64,000 nucleotides of DNA from Desulfocapsa sp050291935 (GCA_050291935.1 JBNKKR010000001.1:118287-182286), one strand, 5' to 3'; counted from the stretch's first letter, positions 43,099 to 52,757 are shown. Notes: generated from the letters alone by a model not told the origin. Numbers and translations: made by a program.

Positions 43099-45243
43099 CT
43101 ACACCTTAAATTTACTTACCATTTCGTTCAATGTTTGGGCTAGTTCTGCCATGGAATCAGCACTATCATTAACCTTTCTTGAACTATCTGTCATCTCATC
43201 GGTGATAACACTGACGCGGTTAATATCACCAGCGATTTCACTGGCCACAGCGGAAGTTTGGGCCACATTCTCATTAACCTCTGAAATGCCAATAGCAGCC
43301 TGCTGAACATTCTCACCAATCTCACCAGTGGTTGCGGCTTGCTCTTCGATGGCCGAGGCAATGGTGGAAACGATTTCATTAACTTTGTTGATAACCTCGG
43401 TGATATCACGAATCTCGGTGACCGTTTCGTCGGTGGAACCTTGAATTCCTTCAATTTGCAGTTTGATTTGCTGGGTGGCTTCTGAGGTCTGACGAGCCAG
43501 TTCTTTAATCTCGTTGGCAACGACTGCAAACCCTTTTCCAGCTTCGCCTGCCCTTGCTGCTTCAATGGTCGCGTTGAGGGCAAGCAGGTTTGTTTGTGCC
43601 GAGATATCAGAAATTACCTCTGTCACTTTGCTGATCTTAATGGCAGCCTCACCCAAGACATCCACCTTTTGCGAAGCACTGGATGCCCGTTCAACCGCCT
43701 GGGTGGCAATGTTTGAGGCTTGGTCAGTGTTGGCGGCGATATCTGAGATGGTGGAGTTCATCTCTTCAGCAGCACTTGCAACCATATTGACGTTGGTGGA
43801 TGCTTCCTCACTGGCGGCTGCCACCGAATTCATGTTGCTGCTCATCTCTTCTGTTGCAGCTGCAACAGTTTGCATACGCTCTGAGGCCGTTGAAGCACCA
43901 CTTTGCATTTCGTGGGAAAGTTTTGATAATTCGGAAGAACTTTCGTTTGTTGCATCGACACTTCCTTTAATATCGGTAACCATTCGGCGAACATTGCCCA
44001 AAAATGAATTAAAGGTGGTGGCAAGGCCTGCAAACTCATCAAGCACAGAAGAGGTGTACACTTCACACTCTTTGCATGAAGAGTGGTCGCCTGAGAGGAT
44101 TTTGGGACATTCGGCATTGGTGGAAAATGAACCGCATTTTTCCCAGCATCTCCCATGTTTTCCATAACTGGAGCAATCCGGTGTTGAACATTTTGTAATA
44201 CTACTGCAATTGATATTGCGCAGACTTTTTATTTCCATATTGGCAGTCAAGTCGCCCATACCCGCTTGATGGAATTTCTCCATTAAGGTTTTTATCGGGG
44301 AGTGAACAAGATTATTCATCAGAAAATAGAAGACTACCATGGTAATAATCAGCGCAACAATTCCTCCACCAATCATTTTATACATATTGCTGGCGATTGC
44401 ATCCATGGTGGCGGTAATGTCGGTTGGGATGGCAAGTACACCGATGGTTTTGCCGGTGTAATCTTTCAGGGGACCAAACACCGTCATAAGATCTTTACCG
44501 TTTTTATGGACCTGTTTGAATCGAATGGATTCACTTTTCATCATCTCACGCAGCCACGGGTAACTCTTGGGTGGAATTGTGAGCGAGTGGGTCTTGGCAA
44601 GATATTTAAATGCCTGGTCGTCGGGAACGACCACTGAAATATCAACGCCCATTGATTCTTTCAAAGGTTTTAATAAGTTGTCATCGAGTTTTAGCCCAAA
44701 CTCAACGGATCCTGTATGCTTTTCATTATAATATACCGGAACCACTCCCCTAATACCTAGGCCCGCACGTCCCTTTTCAATACCTAACACCTCTGTTTTA
44801 TTCCTGTTTACTTCCATTACAGTCTGTCTGATGGAGGAAAGATCATCACCAAACTTTTCAGGTTTATGCAGGCGCAGAAAAGAAGTCGCCGGTGGAGTAT
44901 GGAATTGAAATTGGGCAAGGGAGAGTTTTTCTTTTTCATGTTGGAAAAAGGGGAGGGTTAAACGACTGAGTTCTTCACGATTTCGCTCTCCAAAAGCGGA
45001 TTGTACATCGGGCATGGAAGCTACAACCAAGGCCATGGCAGTAGCGGAACGGGCTGTGTCGTCAAACGACTTTATAATCCCGTTGTATTTTGCTTCTAAA
45101 CGAAGCTGTTCTGCCTGTAAAAATGTCTTTTTTCGCTCAACAACAGTGAGAATCACCGTTGCTGCTATAAGGATAAAGAATGAGGCACCTATGGTGCTGA
45201 TTAATTTGGTTTTTACAGTTTTAGGGAGCAATTTTCGGAACAT
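43099..45243 (-). CDS. methyl-accepting chemotaxis protein with Cys-rich HAMP-adjacent insert
   Basis: 714 residues. N-terminal membrane span (about 15-37), periplasmic Cache-like sensor (about 38-290), a second span (about 293-315), and then, after the HAMP start (SPIKTLMEKF), an insert of about 55 residues with eight cysteines (NCSSITKC, TPDC, GRCWEKC, AECPKIL, SCKECEVY). The standard signalling domain follows, with the hairpin tip EIAARAGEAGKGFAVVANEIKELARQT-type residues. The insert could hold a metal, cluster or heme and act as a cytosolic redox sensor. Opposite in strand to the lipid genes on both sides. Confidence 0.9.
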   Translation of the reverse strand: MFRKLLPKTVKTKLISTIGASFFILIAATVILTVVERKKTFLQAEQLRLEAKYNGIIKSFDDTARSATAMALVVASMPDVQSAFGERNREELSRLTLPFFQHEKEKLSLAQFQFHTPPATSFLRLHKPEKFGDDLSSIRQTVMEVNRNKTEVLGIEKGRAGLGIRGVVPVYYNEKHTGSVEFGLKLDDNLLKPLKESMGVDISVVVPDDQAFKYLAKTHSLTIPPKSYPWLREMMKSESIRFKQVHKNGKDLMTVFGPLKDYTGKTIGVLAIPTDITATMDAIASNMYKMIGGGIVALIITMVVFYFLMNNLVHSPIKTLMEKFHQAGMGDLTANMEIKSLRNINCSSITKCSTPDCSSYGKHGRCWEKCGSFSTNAECPKILSGDHSSCKECEVYTSSVLDEFAGLATTFNSFLGNVRRMVTDIKGSVDATNESSSELSKLSHEMQSGASTASERMQTVAAATEEMSSNMNSVAAASEEASTNVNMVASAAEEMNSTISDIAANTDQASNIATQAVERASSASQKVDVLGEAAIKISKVTEVISDISAQTNLLALNATIEAARAGEAGKGFAVVANEIKELARQTSEATQQIKLQIEGIQGSTDETVTEIRDITEVINKVNEIVSTIASAIEEQAATTGEIGENVQQAAIGISEVNENVAQTSAVASEIAGDINRVSVITDEMTDSSRKVNDSADSMAELAQTLNEMVSKFKV

Positions 45244-45485
45244 CGCATCCTCCAGGATATAATAGTAATAATAAAACGAGGCACTGGCCTCAATGCTGGT
45301 AATACTCGAGCAGTACCCATCTCGAACGGCTTCTCTTTTAAAAGAAAAACGTTCAAAAACGGGTACCCTATAATGAGTATATGTGTTGGAAGAAAAAAAA
45401 TGAAATTTTTTTTAAAAAAGACAAGAAAATATCGACTGGAACTGCCCATATACAGTGAGCTGGTTCAGCAAGAAGAACCTTTTTT

Positions 45486-46043
45486 TCACCTGTTAGCTTC
45501 TTTTTGCGGCCCGGAAAATTTTTCGTAGAGACACCCCAGGAGGATGCCATAAATGCCATTGGCAATAAAAAAATAGGTCATGCCAAGTAGAGTAAGTGCA
45601 TTTGCAGCGGCAAAGCCTTTACCCAAAAGTGGGAGGACAATGATGCTATTAAAGAGCCATGGAAGAAGTGAGAACACGGCACCTTTAAAAATCCCGGACC
45701 CTGCCAGGTATTTTTCGATCACATACACATAGAGAATAGACATTAATAAACCGATAATACTGTGAAAAAAGATATAAAAAAGTAGTGTGCCAGGCTGAGG
45801 CAGGTGTACTGCTGTCCAAAGGCCACTGAAGCCAAGATCACTGAAAATTCCCCCGAAAAACTTCCTTAATAGCCCAAAAAGGCCGCCAGCACCTGCTTTA
45901 ACATGAATAAAGGGCGCAATTTTTAAGATAAATGTGTTGACAGCTATTGCTATTATTGCAGCACCTAGCATTGCGGTAAACTTCTTCGAATTTGTTAGAG
46001 AACGCATACCATTACGTTCAGCACCTGTTGTAAAAATCTGCAT
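45486..46043 (-). CDS. small integral membrane protein, unknown
   Basis: 185 residues with about four hydrophobic spans (AMLGAAIIAIAVNTFILKIA; LLFYIFFHSIIGLLMSILYVYVI; GAVFSLLPWLFNSIIVLPLL; TLLGMTYFFIANGIYGILLG). No conserved catalytic motif that I recognise. A GGAGG site precedes the ATG. It sits on the same strand as sbcB and the chemoreceptor, interrupting the lipid locus. Function cannot be proposed. Confidence 0.75.
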   Translation of the reverse strand: MQIFTTGAERNGMRSLTNSKKFTAMLGAAIIAIAVNTFILKIAPFIHVKAGAGGLFGLLRKFFGGIFSDLGFSGLWTAVHLPQPGTLLFYIFFHSIIGLLMSILYVYVIEKYLAGSGIFKGAVFSLLPWLFNSIIVLPLLGKGFAAANALTLLGMTYFFIANGIYGILLGCLYEKFSGPQKEANR

Positions 46044-46168
46044 GATAAAACCTCCGTAAGTTGGATTGAAAATTTTTCAGGAGAGTATCATGGGATTTTT
46101 TTCAATCAAGTTCCTTTTTACACTTTGACAATTGTTTACATTTGTTGATTTTTGTTGTTATTTCAGCC

Positions 46169-47605
46169 TTAGACAATACCAATTGAAGTAGGCCAATCCG
46201 CAAGTTCCAAGAGAATGGCTCTCTCTTTTTCGCTACTCTTGGGCTCAATAACAAGTTTTGCCAGTTGTTTCTGGTACTCATCAAGGGTGATACCGCAGCT
46301 TTGCTCTGGGTCACAGACTCTTTTTTTTCTAAAAATTTCCCAGCGTTCTCGTTCCTCTTTTGATAAACTGTTTGGCCAATTGCGGGCCCGGTATCGAAAG
46401 AGCATTTCAGGAATGCGCGGATCATCAAACTGGATACGGGTTTTACTGAGATCTTTTGGGTTCATCTCGGTGAGATCGTCCATTTTGCGTCTGTCCAAAT
46501 CTGAAAAGAAACCGCCGCCATAGAGGTTTTGGTCAGGGTCTGTTATCACCGGAAATTCGTTTGCAAGGTGCACCTCTTGAATTTTTTGCATAAGACCGGG
46601 GGCGGTTTTCAGCATTTTTGCGTGTTGTGTTGCAAGTTTCATATCGATCTGCCATTTTTGAGCAGTCTCATTATCCAGGGTTTCCACCGGTGCGATGACT
46701 GGACATTTATTGATATGTACGGTTTTTAGGGGGATTCGCTCTTCACCTTCCGGGAGATCGGTGGTACTGACAAATAAACGTTCCTGGATTTCTTTGCTGC
46801 TCAAATTTACCAGTGGCTCGGGATTATTTCGCAAATCGTAAACAATAATGCCGTTTTGGTTTATGGGGTGTTTTGCCAGTGGGAGAACAGGAGCAATGCA
46901 GCCCATTTTTGCAGGATACATGGATGAGACGTGGAGGACAATATTGGGGTTTTGTATATTGAGAAGAGCTGCGACTTTTTGTTTATTTCTAAGCTCAAAA
47001 AGGTAATTGTACAGTTTAGGCTGAGCCGTTCGTACACGTTTTGCCAGGGCAATGGTGGCATGGACATCGGCAAGGGCGTCATGGGCGCCCTCATGGCTGA
47101 TATCGTTGGCTGCACTTAAATCTTCAAGTCGAAAACTTGTTGTGTTATCTTCTCGTTTTGGCCATGTGATCCCTTCAGGGCGCAGGGCATGGGCAAGACG
47201 TACCATATCGATAATATCCCAACGGGAATTGCCAAATCGCCATTCCCGTGCGTAAGGATCAAAAAAATTTCGATAGAAACCGTATCTGGTGAATTCGTCA
47301 TCAAAGCGGAGAGTATTGTAGCCTACGCCACAGGTGCCAGGTTGAATAAGTTCCCGGTGAATATTTGCCATGAATTCTGCTTCACAGACACCTTTTGCAA
47401 GGGCAAGTTGTGGTGTAATTCCGGTAAGCAGACATGCCTGTGGTTGTGGAAGCATATCTGCTGCCGGCCTGCAGTACTGGACCAGAGGCTTGCCAATGAT
47501 ATTGAGATCCGTGTCAGTTCTGATTCCTGCAAATTGTGCAGCACGGTCACATTTTGGATCTGCTCCCCAGGTTTCATAGTCGTGCCAATAGAGTGTCGTG
47601 GTCAT
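46169..47605 (-). CDS. sbcB: exodeoxyribonuclease I (SbcB)
   Basis: 3'-5' single-strand DNA exonuclease used in recombination and mismatch repair. 478 residues, close to the E. coli enzyme (475). The DEDD metal residues are visible: DYETWG at the N-terminus, GYNTLRFDDEF, and HDALADVHATIALAKRV. The later SH3-like/helical half (KQKVAALLNIQNPNIVLHVSSMYPAK) is also typical. The ATG at 47605 is preferred over an in-frame TTG at 47617. It diverges from the ACP gene at 47790. Confidence 0.93.
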   Translation of the reverse strand: MTTTLYWHDYETWGADPKCDRAAQFAGIRTDTDLNIIGKPLVQYCRPAADMLPQPQACLLTGITPQLALAKGVCEAEFMANIHRELIQPGTCGVGYNTLRFDDEFTRYGFYRNFFDPYAREWRFGNSRWDIIDMVRLAHALRPEGITWPKREDNTTSFRLEDLSAANDISHEGAHDALADVHATIALAKRVRTAQPKLYNYLFELRNKQKVAALLNIQNPNIVLHVSSMYPAKMGCIAPVLPLAKHPINQNGIIVYDLRNNPEPLVNLSSKEIQERLFVSTTDLPEGEERIPLKTVHINKCPVIAPVETLDNETAQKWQIDMKLATQHAKMLKTAPGLMQKIQEVHLANEFPVITDPDQNLYGGGFFSDLDRRKMDDLTEMNPKDLSKTRIQFDDPRIPEMLFRYRARNWPNSLSKEERERWEIFRKKRVCDPEQSCGITLDEYQKQLAKLVIEPKSSEKERAILLELADWPTSIGIV

Positions 47606-47789
47606 GGTCGTATCCAAAGTGGCTGGTAGGGTTTGTACTATTTAAATGTATGTGTTTAATATGACTACTGTTTGTTGAAGTAAAAAAAACTTTTTCATTT
47701 CAGCGAAAACTGTGTAGTATCAATGCTAACACATTCTCAATATTGATAAACTTATTTCACTATTCCTTTTGATATAAAAAATTGCCCAT

Positions 47790-48047
47790 ATGATGACAAG
47801 AGAAGAGTTAGAAACGAAAATTGTGGAAATTCTCGTCGATGAGTTTGAGTTTGAACAACCGGCACTGGACGACAATTTGCGCGATGACCATGGTTTTGAT
47901 TCAATTGATGCCATTGAATTGTTGGCCAAAATTGAGGAGATGATCGGCTTTCAGCTTTCCAGAAAAGAGAAAGAACAGGCGATGACCATTCGTACCATTA
48001 ACGACATCCTTGACTATATTGAATCCATGCAAGCTTCCAGGGGGTAG
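47790..48047 (+). CDS. acyl carrier protein (1)
   Basis: 85 residues. The phosphopantetheine site is Ser in HGFDSIDAIELLAKIEEM (about residue 37). Helical, acidic ACP pattern, somewhat longer than housekeeping AcpP. It lies 15 bases before a FabF-type synthase and starts the second forward block of the locus. One of three ACPs in this cluster, so different condensing enzymes may each use their own. Confidence 0.92.
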   Translation: MMTREELETKIVEILVDEFEFEQPALDDNLRDDHGFDSIDAIELLAKIEEMIGFQLSRKEKEQAMTIRTINDILDYIESMQASRG

Positions 48048-48062
48048 CAGGAGAGCTGAGCT

Positions 48063-49301
48063 ATGACAAGACGAGTTGTTATTACTGGTTGTTCCGCTAT
48101 TACTCCCATTGGTTATGGTAAGGAAGATATTGTAAAAAGCCTTCGCACGGGAAAATCCGGGGTGAAACCGCTACGAGATGACGGTTTGCTCACCGATCAT
48201 ATCCATTCAAAGGTATTTGGGACCGTTTCTTATGATATCGACTATGGTTTTGCACGAAAAGACACCAAAACCATGGGGCCCGTTTCCTATTATGCCTGCC
48301 AGGTGGCTAAAGATGTGTTGCAACAGTCCGGTGTTGACCAGGAGTTTATTCGTTCCGGTCGTCTTGGGGTCTCCTTTGGCTCAACCCATGGCAGCCCGAC
48401 AGTTCAGCGAAATATTTACAAAACATTCTTTAACAATCTGCAAAATGAGTTTTCCTCCATTGGTGCTGTGGATTATTTAAAATCCATGGTCCATACCACT
48501 GCCGTTAATATTACCAGGATGTTTGGTATTACCGGCAGGGTGATAGCCTCGTCCACAGCCTGCACAACATCAAGTCAATCCATTGGCTATGGCTATGAAA
48601 TGGTTAAGTACGGCATGCAGGATGCCATGCTCTGCGGTGGGGCCGATGAATATGATACCACCACCGTGGCTGTCTTTGATAATCTTCTTGCCTGTTCCGT
48701 TGACTATAACAAGACTCCGCACTGTACCCCCCGTCCCTTTGATGCCAATAGAGATGGACTGGTGGTGGGAGAAGGTGGGGCAGCCGTACTCCTTGAAGAG
48801 TATGAGTCAGCGAAAGCCAGAGGGGCCACTATCCTTGGTGAAGTGTTGGGTTTTGCCTGTAACAACAATGGAGGAGATCTTATTCTGCCAAACCTTGATG
48901 GTATTACCGCTACCTTGCAACTTGCCTTACGTGATGCTGGCATCAATGCAGGTGAGGTTGACTTTATCAGTGCCCATGCGACCGCCACCAAAATGGGAGA
49001 TGTGATTGAGTCCCAAGCCATTTCCAAGGTCTATGGTGACAGACCTCCTGTTATCGGACTAAAAAGTTATATGGGACATACCATGGGAACCTGTGGAGGT
49101 ATTGAGCTTATTTTGGCCCTGTATATGATGCAAGAGGGTTTTCTAGCCCCCACGTTAAACCTTGAAAATGTTGATCCGCGTTGCGCCATGCTCAATCATG
49201 TACGGGAACTTGTCGAAACAAAAGCAGAAATAGCTGCTATCCAGAACTTTGCCTTCGGTGGTGTGAATACCTGCCTTATTGTAAAAAATGTCAGGGAATA
49301 G
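48063..49301 (+). CDS. 3-oxoacyl-ACP synthase II (FabF-type)
   Basis: 412 residues with intact catalytic triad: Cys167 in IASSTACTTSSQS, His305 in SAHATATKMGD and His339 in KSYMGHTMGTCGG. The TACTT substitution for the usual TACAT/TACSS and the SAHATAT (rather than NAHGTST) mark it as a diverged, cluster-type synthase. It would extend ACP-bound chains. The next gene overlaps its end by 14 bases. Confidence 0.9.
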   Translation: MTRRVVITGCSAITPIGYGKEDIVKSLRTGKSGVKPLRDDGLLTDHIHSKVFGTVSYDIDYGFARKDTKTMGPVSYYACQVAKDVLQQSGVDQEFIRSGRLGVSFGSTHGSPTVQRNIYKTFFNNLQNEFSSIGAVDYLKSMVHTTAVNITRMFGITGRVIASSTACTTSSQSIGYGYEMVKYGMQDAMLCGGADEYDTTTVAVFDNLLACSVDYNKTPHCTPRPFDANRDGLVVGEGGAAVLLEEYESAKARGATILGEVLGFACNNNGGDLILPNLDGITATLQLALRDAGINAGEVDFISAHATATKMGDVIESQAISKVYGDRPPVIGLKSYMGHTMGTCGGIELILALYMMQEGFLAPTLNLENVDPRCAMLNHVRELVETKAEIAAIQNFAFGGVNTCLIVKNVRE

Positions 49302-50073
49302 AGGTGTTGCAAGTAAAAGAACTGCACTGCAATGGTGCAGGGATCTGCTGGTGACCCTGCTGTGCTGGGGATATTTTATCTTTGCTTTTCTCTTTTTTTT
49401 CTCTTTTTTCTATGGTGTTGCCTATTGTTTTTCATCTGATAGGGAAAAATCCTTCCAATATTTAAACCATAGGTTCTTTAAAGGATTTTTATGTCTATTG
49501 CGCTTTCTATCCCCTGCGACAAAGTGGAGCATTGAGCCACAAATCAAAAGCATTCGAGGCGCGATCATCGTTTGTAATCACCTCTCCTACTTGGACCCAC
49601 TGCTCTTTACCTCTTTGCTTCCCAGGAATAAATCGATTGTCAAAGCAACGTTTTTTTCAGCTCCTGTATTTGGTTTTATTATCGGAGTAGCAGGATATCT
49701 TCCTTCTACCACTGAAGAGAAAAACGGTACCAGAATGATTGCTCAGATGGAAACAATGAACGCTTTCTTTGCAAGCGGCGGTACTCTTTTTGTCTTTCCC
49801 GAAGGCACAAGAAGTGGTGATGCTCCTCTGCAGAACGGGGTTTTTAAGATTGCTCGTATGCATAAAACTCCAATTGAGATTTATCGCCTTCGTGGCACAG
49901 ACAGGCTTTTTCCTCCGGGGAAGTTTTTATTTAACAGTTGCCAGAAAAATGAAATCTCTTTACGTAGAGTGGATAGCATCTCAATGGATTCAAGCAAAGG
50001 GAAAATATCTGTTGCAGCCATACGTAAAAAAGTCAGTCAAGCCTTCGGCGGGCAGCAAAGCAATAGTGGATAG
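49288..50073 (+). CDS. PlsC-type 1-acylglycerol-3-phosphate acyltransferase
   Basis: 261 residues. An N-terminal membrane segment (CWGYFIFAFLFFFSFFYGVAY), the NHxxxxD acyltransferase motif in VCNHLSYLDPLLF (about 93-98), and a FPEGTRSGD motif (about 172-180). It would esterify a glycerol-type or lysolipid head with the special acyl chain. The start overlaps the FabF-type gene by 14 bases, so it is translated with the ACP-synthase pair. Confidence 0.88.
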   Translation: MSGNRGVASKRTALQWCRDLLVTLLCWGYFIFAFLFFFSFFYGVAYCFSSDREKSFQYLNHRFFKGFLCLLRFLSPATKWSIEPQIKSIRGAIIVCNHLSYLDPLLFTSLLPRNKSIVKATFFSAPVFGFIIGVAGYLPSTTEEKNGTRMIAQMETMNAFFASGGTLFVFPEGTRSGDAPLQNGVFKIARMHKTPIEIYRLRGTDRLFPPGKFLFNSCQKNEISLRRVDSISMDSSKGKISVAAIRKKVSQAFGGQQSNSG

Positions 50074-50085
50074 GTGGCGCAAATT

Positions 50086-51576
50086 ATGAAAGTTATACTA
50101 ATGTCCATGCCGGATGCGGTTCCCATCCTTGTCCACGAAGCTGCAGTGCATATCCCAAATCTTGGAATCGCCTCCATCGGTGGCAATATCGACTCCTGTC
50201 ATGATGTTTTTATCGTTGATCTTATCAGAAAACGTAGGTCAGTAAAAAAATATATAAAAAAAATTTTGGCTACAATTGAGCCGGATCTGGTTGGTCTTTC
50301 GGCCATGGCCTGGCAGTATGATACCTGTACCAAGATTGCGCACCTGATAAAAGAGCTCTTGCCGACAACAAAGATCGTGATTGGTGGATATCATGCGACC
50401 TTGATGGGGGAAGAAATTGGCCAGACGGAGGATATGCAGTGGGTTGATTTTCTTATTCGAGGTGAGGGAGAGGAGACGTGCAGACGTCTTGTAAATGCGC
50501 TGGCTGGGGATGATGTCATGACCGAAATACCCTCCCTGTCTTATAAGGTAAATGGGCAAATTATCCATAATCCGCGGGGAAAAAACCTTGACCTATCGAT
50601 GCTTAAGCGGCCAATTCGAGACAAACGCAGACTCACCTGGGGCTATCATTTGATGCACATGCCCATGGAGGCTATGGAGACCTCACGGGGCTGCACCCGG
50701 TCGTGTAACTTTTGCTCCATGAAAAATATGTATGGACGCACATTCAGAGCATATCCCATAGACAGGGTGGTTGAGGATATCGACGAAATCTATTATGGCC
50801 TAAAGGTGAAATCTATTTTGATTACTGATGATAATATGGTACTCAATCCCTCGCGGGTGATGGAACTCTGCGATGCCATAATTGCCAGGAAGTACAAAAA
50901 CCTGAAACTCTATGTACAGGCGGATTGCATTACCATGGCCACCAGGGAAGATATGGTGGAAAAAATGGGACGTGCCGGTTTTAAATCTGTCTTTTTGGGT
51001 ATTGAAAACGGCTCAAGAAAGAATCTTGGTGTTGCCGGGAAAGGGGACATCGTCAATGCCTCCATGCAGGCCATAGCCAATTGTCACAAGCATGGGATGA
51101 TGGTGATTGGTGGGTTGATATTTGGTTTTCCCGGTGATGATGCACAATCAATAAAAGAGAATTATCAGTTTTTTAAAGAGCTTGGAGCTGATGCCAGTTA
51201 TTGTCAGATTATTACTCCCTATCCTAAAACCGGCATGCGAGACAGCCTGTTAGTAAATGGTCTGGTCAGCAATAAAACCGATTTGAAAAAATATAACGGC
51301 TTGTGGGCCAACGTCCGGACCAATCATCTGAGTAGCGATGAATTACAGTACCAGTTCTGGTATCAGCGTCAGATTGTTTTAGGTTGGTGGGATCCCCCTC
51401 CTTCAATACGAAAACAAGGACGGCTGTGGGTTATGATTTGGATCTACTTGATGAAACCGATACTCAAGATCCGCTACCGGTGGGTGATGCGTAAAATCGG
51501 TTGGAAAGGCCGCTATAGACAGGAAATAGAACGTTTACAACGAATGAATGTGTTTGAAGATCTGGAAGGATATTAA
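50086..51576 (+). CDS. B12-binding-domain radical SAM protein (2)
   Basis: 496 residues. N-terminal cobalamin-binding-like domain (about 1-140; NLGIASIGGNID, VGLSAMAWQYDT, VIGGYHATLMGEE, FLIRGEGEETC) then radical SAM with CTRSCNFC (Cys203, 207, 210) and a C-terminal helical, basic region. Architecture like the P-methylase/BchE group. A GTG at 50074 would add four residues; the ATG (MKVILMSMPDAVP) fits homologs. The second of the locus's radical SAM enzymes. Confidence 0.87.
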   Translation: MKVILMSMPDAVPILVHEAAVHIPNLGIASIGGNIDSCHDVFIVDLIRKRRSVKKYIKKILATIEPDLVGLSAMAWQYDTCTKIAHLIKELLPTTKIVIGGYHATLMGEEIGQTEDMQWVDFLIRGEGEETCRRLVNALAGDDVMTEIPSLSYKVNGQIIHNPRGKNLDLSMLKRPIRDKRRLTWGYHLMHMPMEAMETSRGCTRSCNFCSMKNMYGRTFRAYPIDRVVEDIDEIYYGLKVKSILITDDNMVLNPSRVMELCDAIIARKYKNLKLYVQADCITMATREDMVEKMGRAGFKSVFLGIENGSRKNLGVAGKGDIVNASMQAIANCHKHGMMVIGGLIFGFPGDDAQSIKENYQFFKELGADASYCQIITPYPKTGMRDSLLVNGLVSNKTDLKKYNGLWANVRTNHLSSDELQYQFWYQRQIVLGWWDPPPSIRKQGRLWVMIWIYLMKPILKIRYRWVMRKIGWKGRYRQEIERLQRMNVFEDLEGY

Positions 51577-51582
51577 CTAAAG

Positions 51583-52611
51583 ATGCAACTGTATAATTTA
51601 GAGTTTACTGAGCAGGAGATTCAAGAGGCGGTGGCCGCGGATCGCCTGTTATCCATGGAAATAGAGTTTAGCCGTATCTGTAACTTTCGCTGTTCCTACT
51701 GTTATGTACCGGAAAAAACGGAGTGCAAAGGTGAGCTGACAAGAGAAGAAATAAAAGATGTTATTTTGCAGGCTGGGGAGCTTGGTGCCAAGAAAATTAT
51801 CATTCTTGGTGGTGAGCCAACTATTTATCCGCATCTTGCTGAAATGCTACATTTTTTGAGCGACAATGGCTTTGAAATTGAGATGTTTAGCAATGGAACA
51901 GGTGTAACGGAGGAGCTTGCTACCCTGCTTGCAAAGCTGCATGTGCGGGTGGTGCTTAAACTTAATTCCCAGGACCCTGCAATTCAAGACCATCTGGCCG
52001 GGAGAAAGGGCGCCCATGATATTATCCAGAGGGCTTTTACAAACTTAAAAAATGCTGGTTATCCAGCAGAGGATAGGTTCCTCGCTCTTTCCACCATCAT
52101 CTGCCAGTCCAACTTTGAAGAACTACCCGGTCTTTGGCAGTGGGTGCGTGATCAAAACATAGAACCCTATTTTGAAGTCCTTACTCCCCAGGCCCATGCC
52201 TTGGAAAATGCGTGGTTACAGGTCGATTCGCTCCAGTTAAAACAGCTTTTTACCAAACTTTCAAAAATCGATCAGGAACAATATGGCCATCATTGGGACC
52301 CACAACCGCCATTGGTGGGGAATAAGTGTATGCGACATCAGGTCTCCTGTCTGGTGACGGCAACAGGAGATGTTATGCCCTGTGTTGGAGTTACCATTCC
52401 CCTTGATAATGTGCGTGAGAAGCCCTTGGGGGATATTTTAAAAGGTTCTCAAGTAATACAAGATTTAAAAAATTACCGGACAATGATCAAGGGAGAGTGC
52501 GCCGAATGTGATAAGGCCCATGAATGTTATGGATGCCGTGGCGCAGCGTATCAACTGACGGGTGATTATCTTGCGTCTGATCCCACTTGCTGGCGGAACC
52601 AGAAACCATAG
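51583..52611 (+). CDS. radical SAM/SPASM-type protein (3)
   Basis: 342 residues. The radical SAM motif CNFRCSYC has cysteines 33, 37, 40, followed by GGEPTIYP. The C-terminal segment holds the auxiliary cluster cysteines (MPCVGV; CAECDKAHECYGCRGAAY; DPTCW), the SPASM/twitch signature. Unlike the B12-type partners it has no cobalamin domain. It begins seven bases after the previous gene, so the two are co-transcribed and may act on the same substrate. Confidence 0.88.
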   Translation: MQLYNLEFTEQEIQEAVAADRLLSMEIEFSRICNFRCSYCYVPEKTECKGELTREEIKDVILQAGELGAKKIIILGGEPTIYPHLAEMLHFLSDNGFEIEMFSNGTGVTEELATLLAKLHVRVVLKLNSQDPAIQDHLAGRKGAHDIIQRAFTNLKNAGYPAEDRFLALSTIICQSNFEELPGLWQWVRDQNIEPYFEVLTPQAHALENAWLQVDSLQLKQLFTKLSKIDQEQYGHHWDPQPPLVGNKCMRHQVSCLVTATGDVMPCVGVTIPLDNVREKPLGDILKGSQVIQDLKNYRTMIKGECAECDKAHECYGCRGAAYQLTGDYLASDPTCWRNQKP

Positions 52612-52621
52612 CGCCCTGAAA

Positions 52622-52757
52622 ATCGCCTGGGGGGCCAGGCTCCTACAGAAGATCGATAAATAATCGGGGTTCAGATGATGATCTCCTGGGGGGCAGGTTC
52701 CTGCAATAGATTGATAATTCCCGGAATTTCATGTAGGAGCCCGGCCTTCCGGGCGAT
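52622..52757. repeat. REP-like repeats: two direct and one inverted copy
   Basis: Copy 1 (52622-52646) reads ATCGCCTGGGGGGCCAGGC then TCCTACA. Copy 2 (52681-52706) is a degraded form, ATCTCCTGGGGGGCAGGTTC. Copy 3 (52732-52757) is the reverse complement type, TGTAGGAGCCCGGCC then TTCCGGGCGAT. The shared core is TGTAGGAGCC(C/T)GGC..CC(A/G)GGCGAT, with internal short stems. It sits between the third radical SAM gene and the BrnTA module, as REP elements often sit between convergent genes. Confidence 0.75.
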
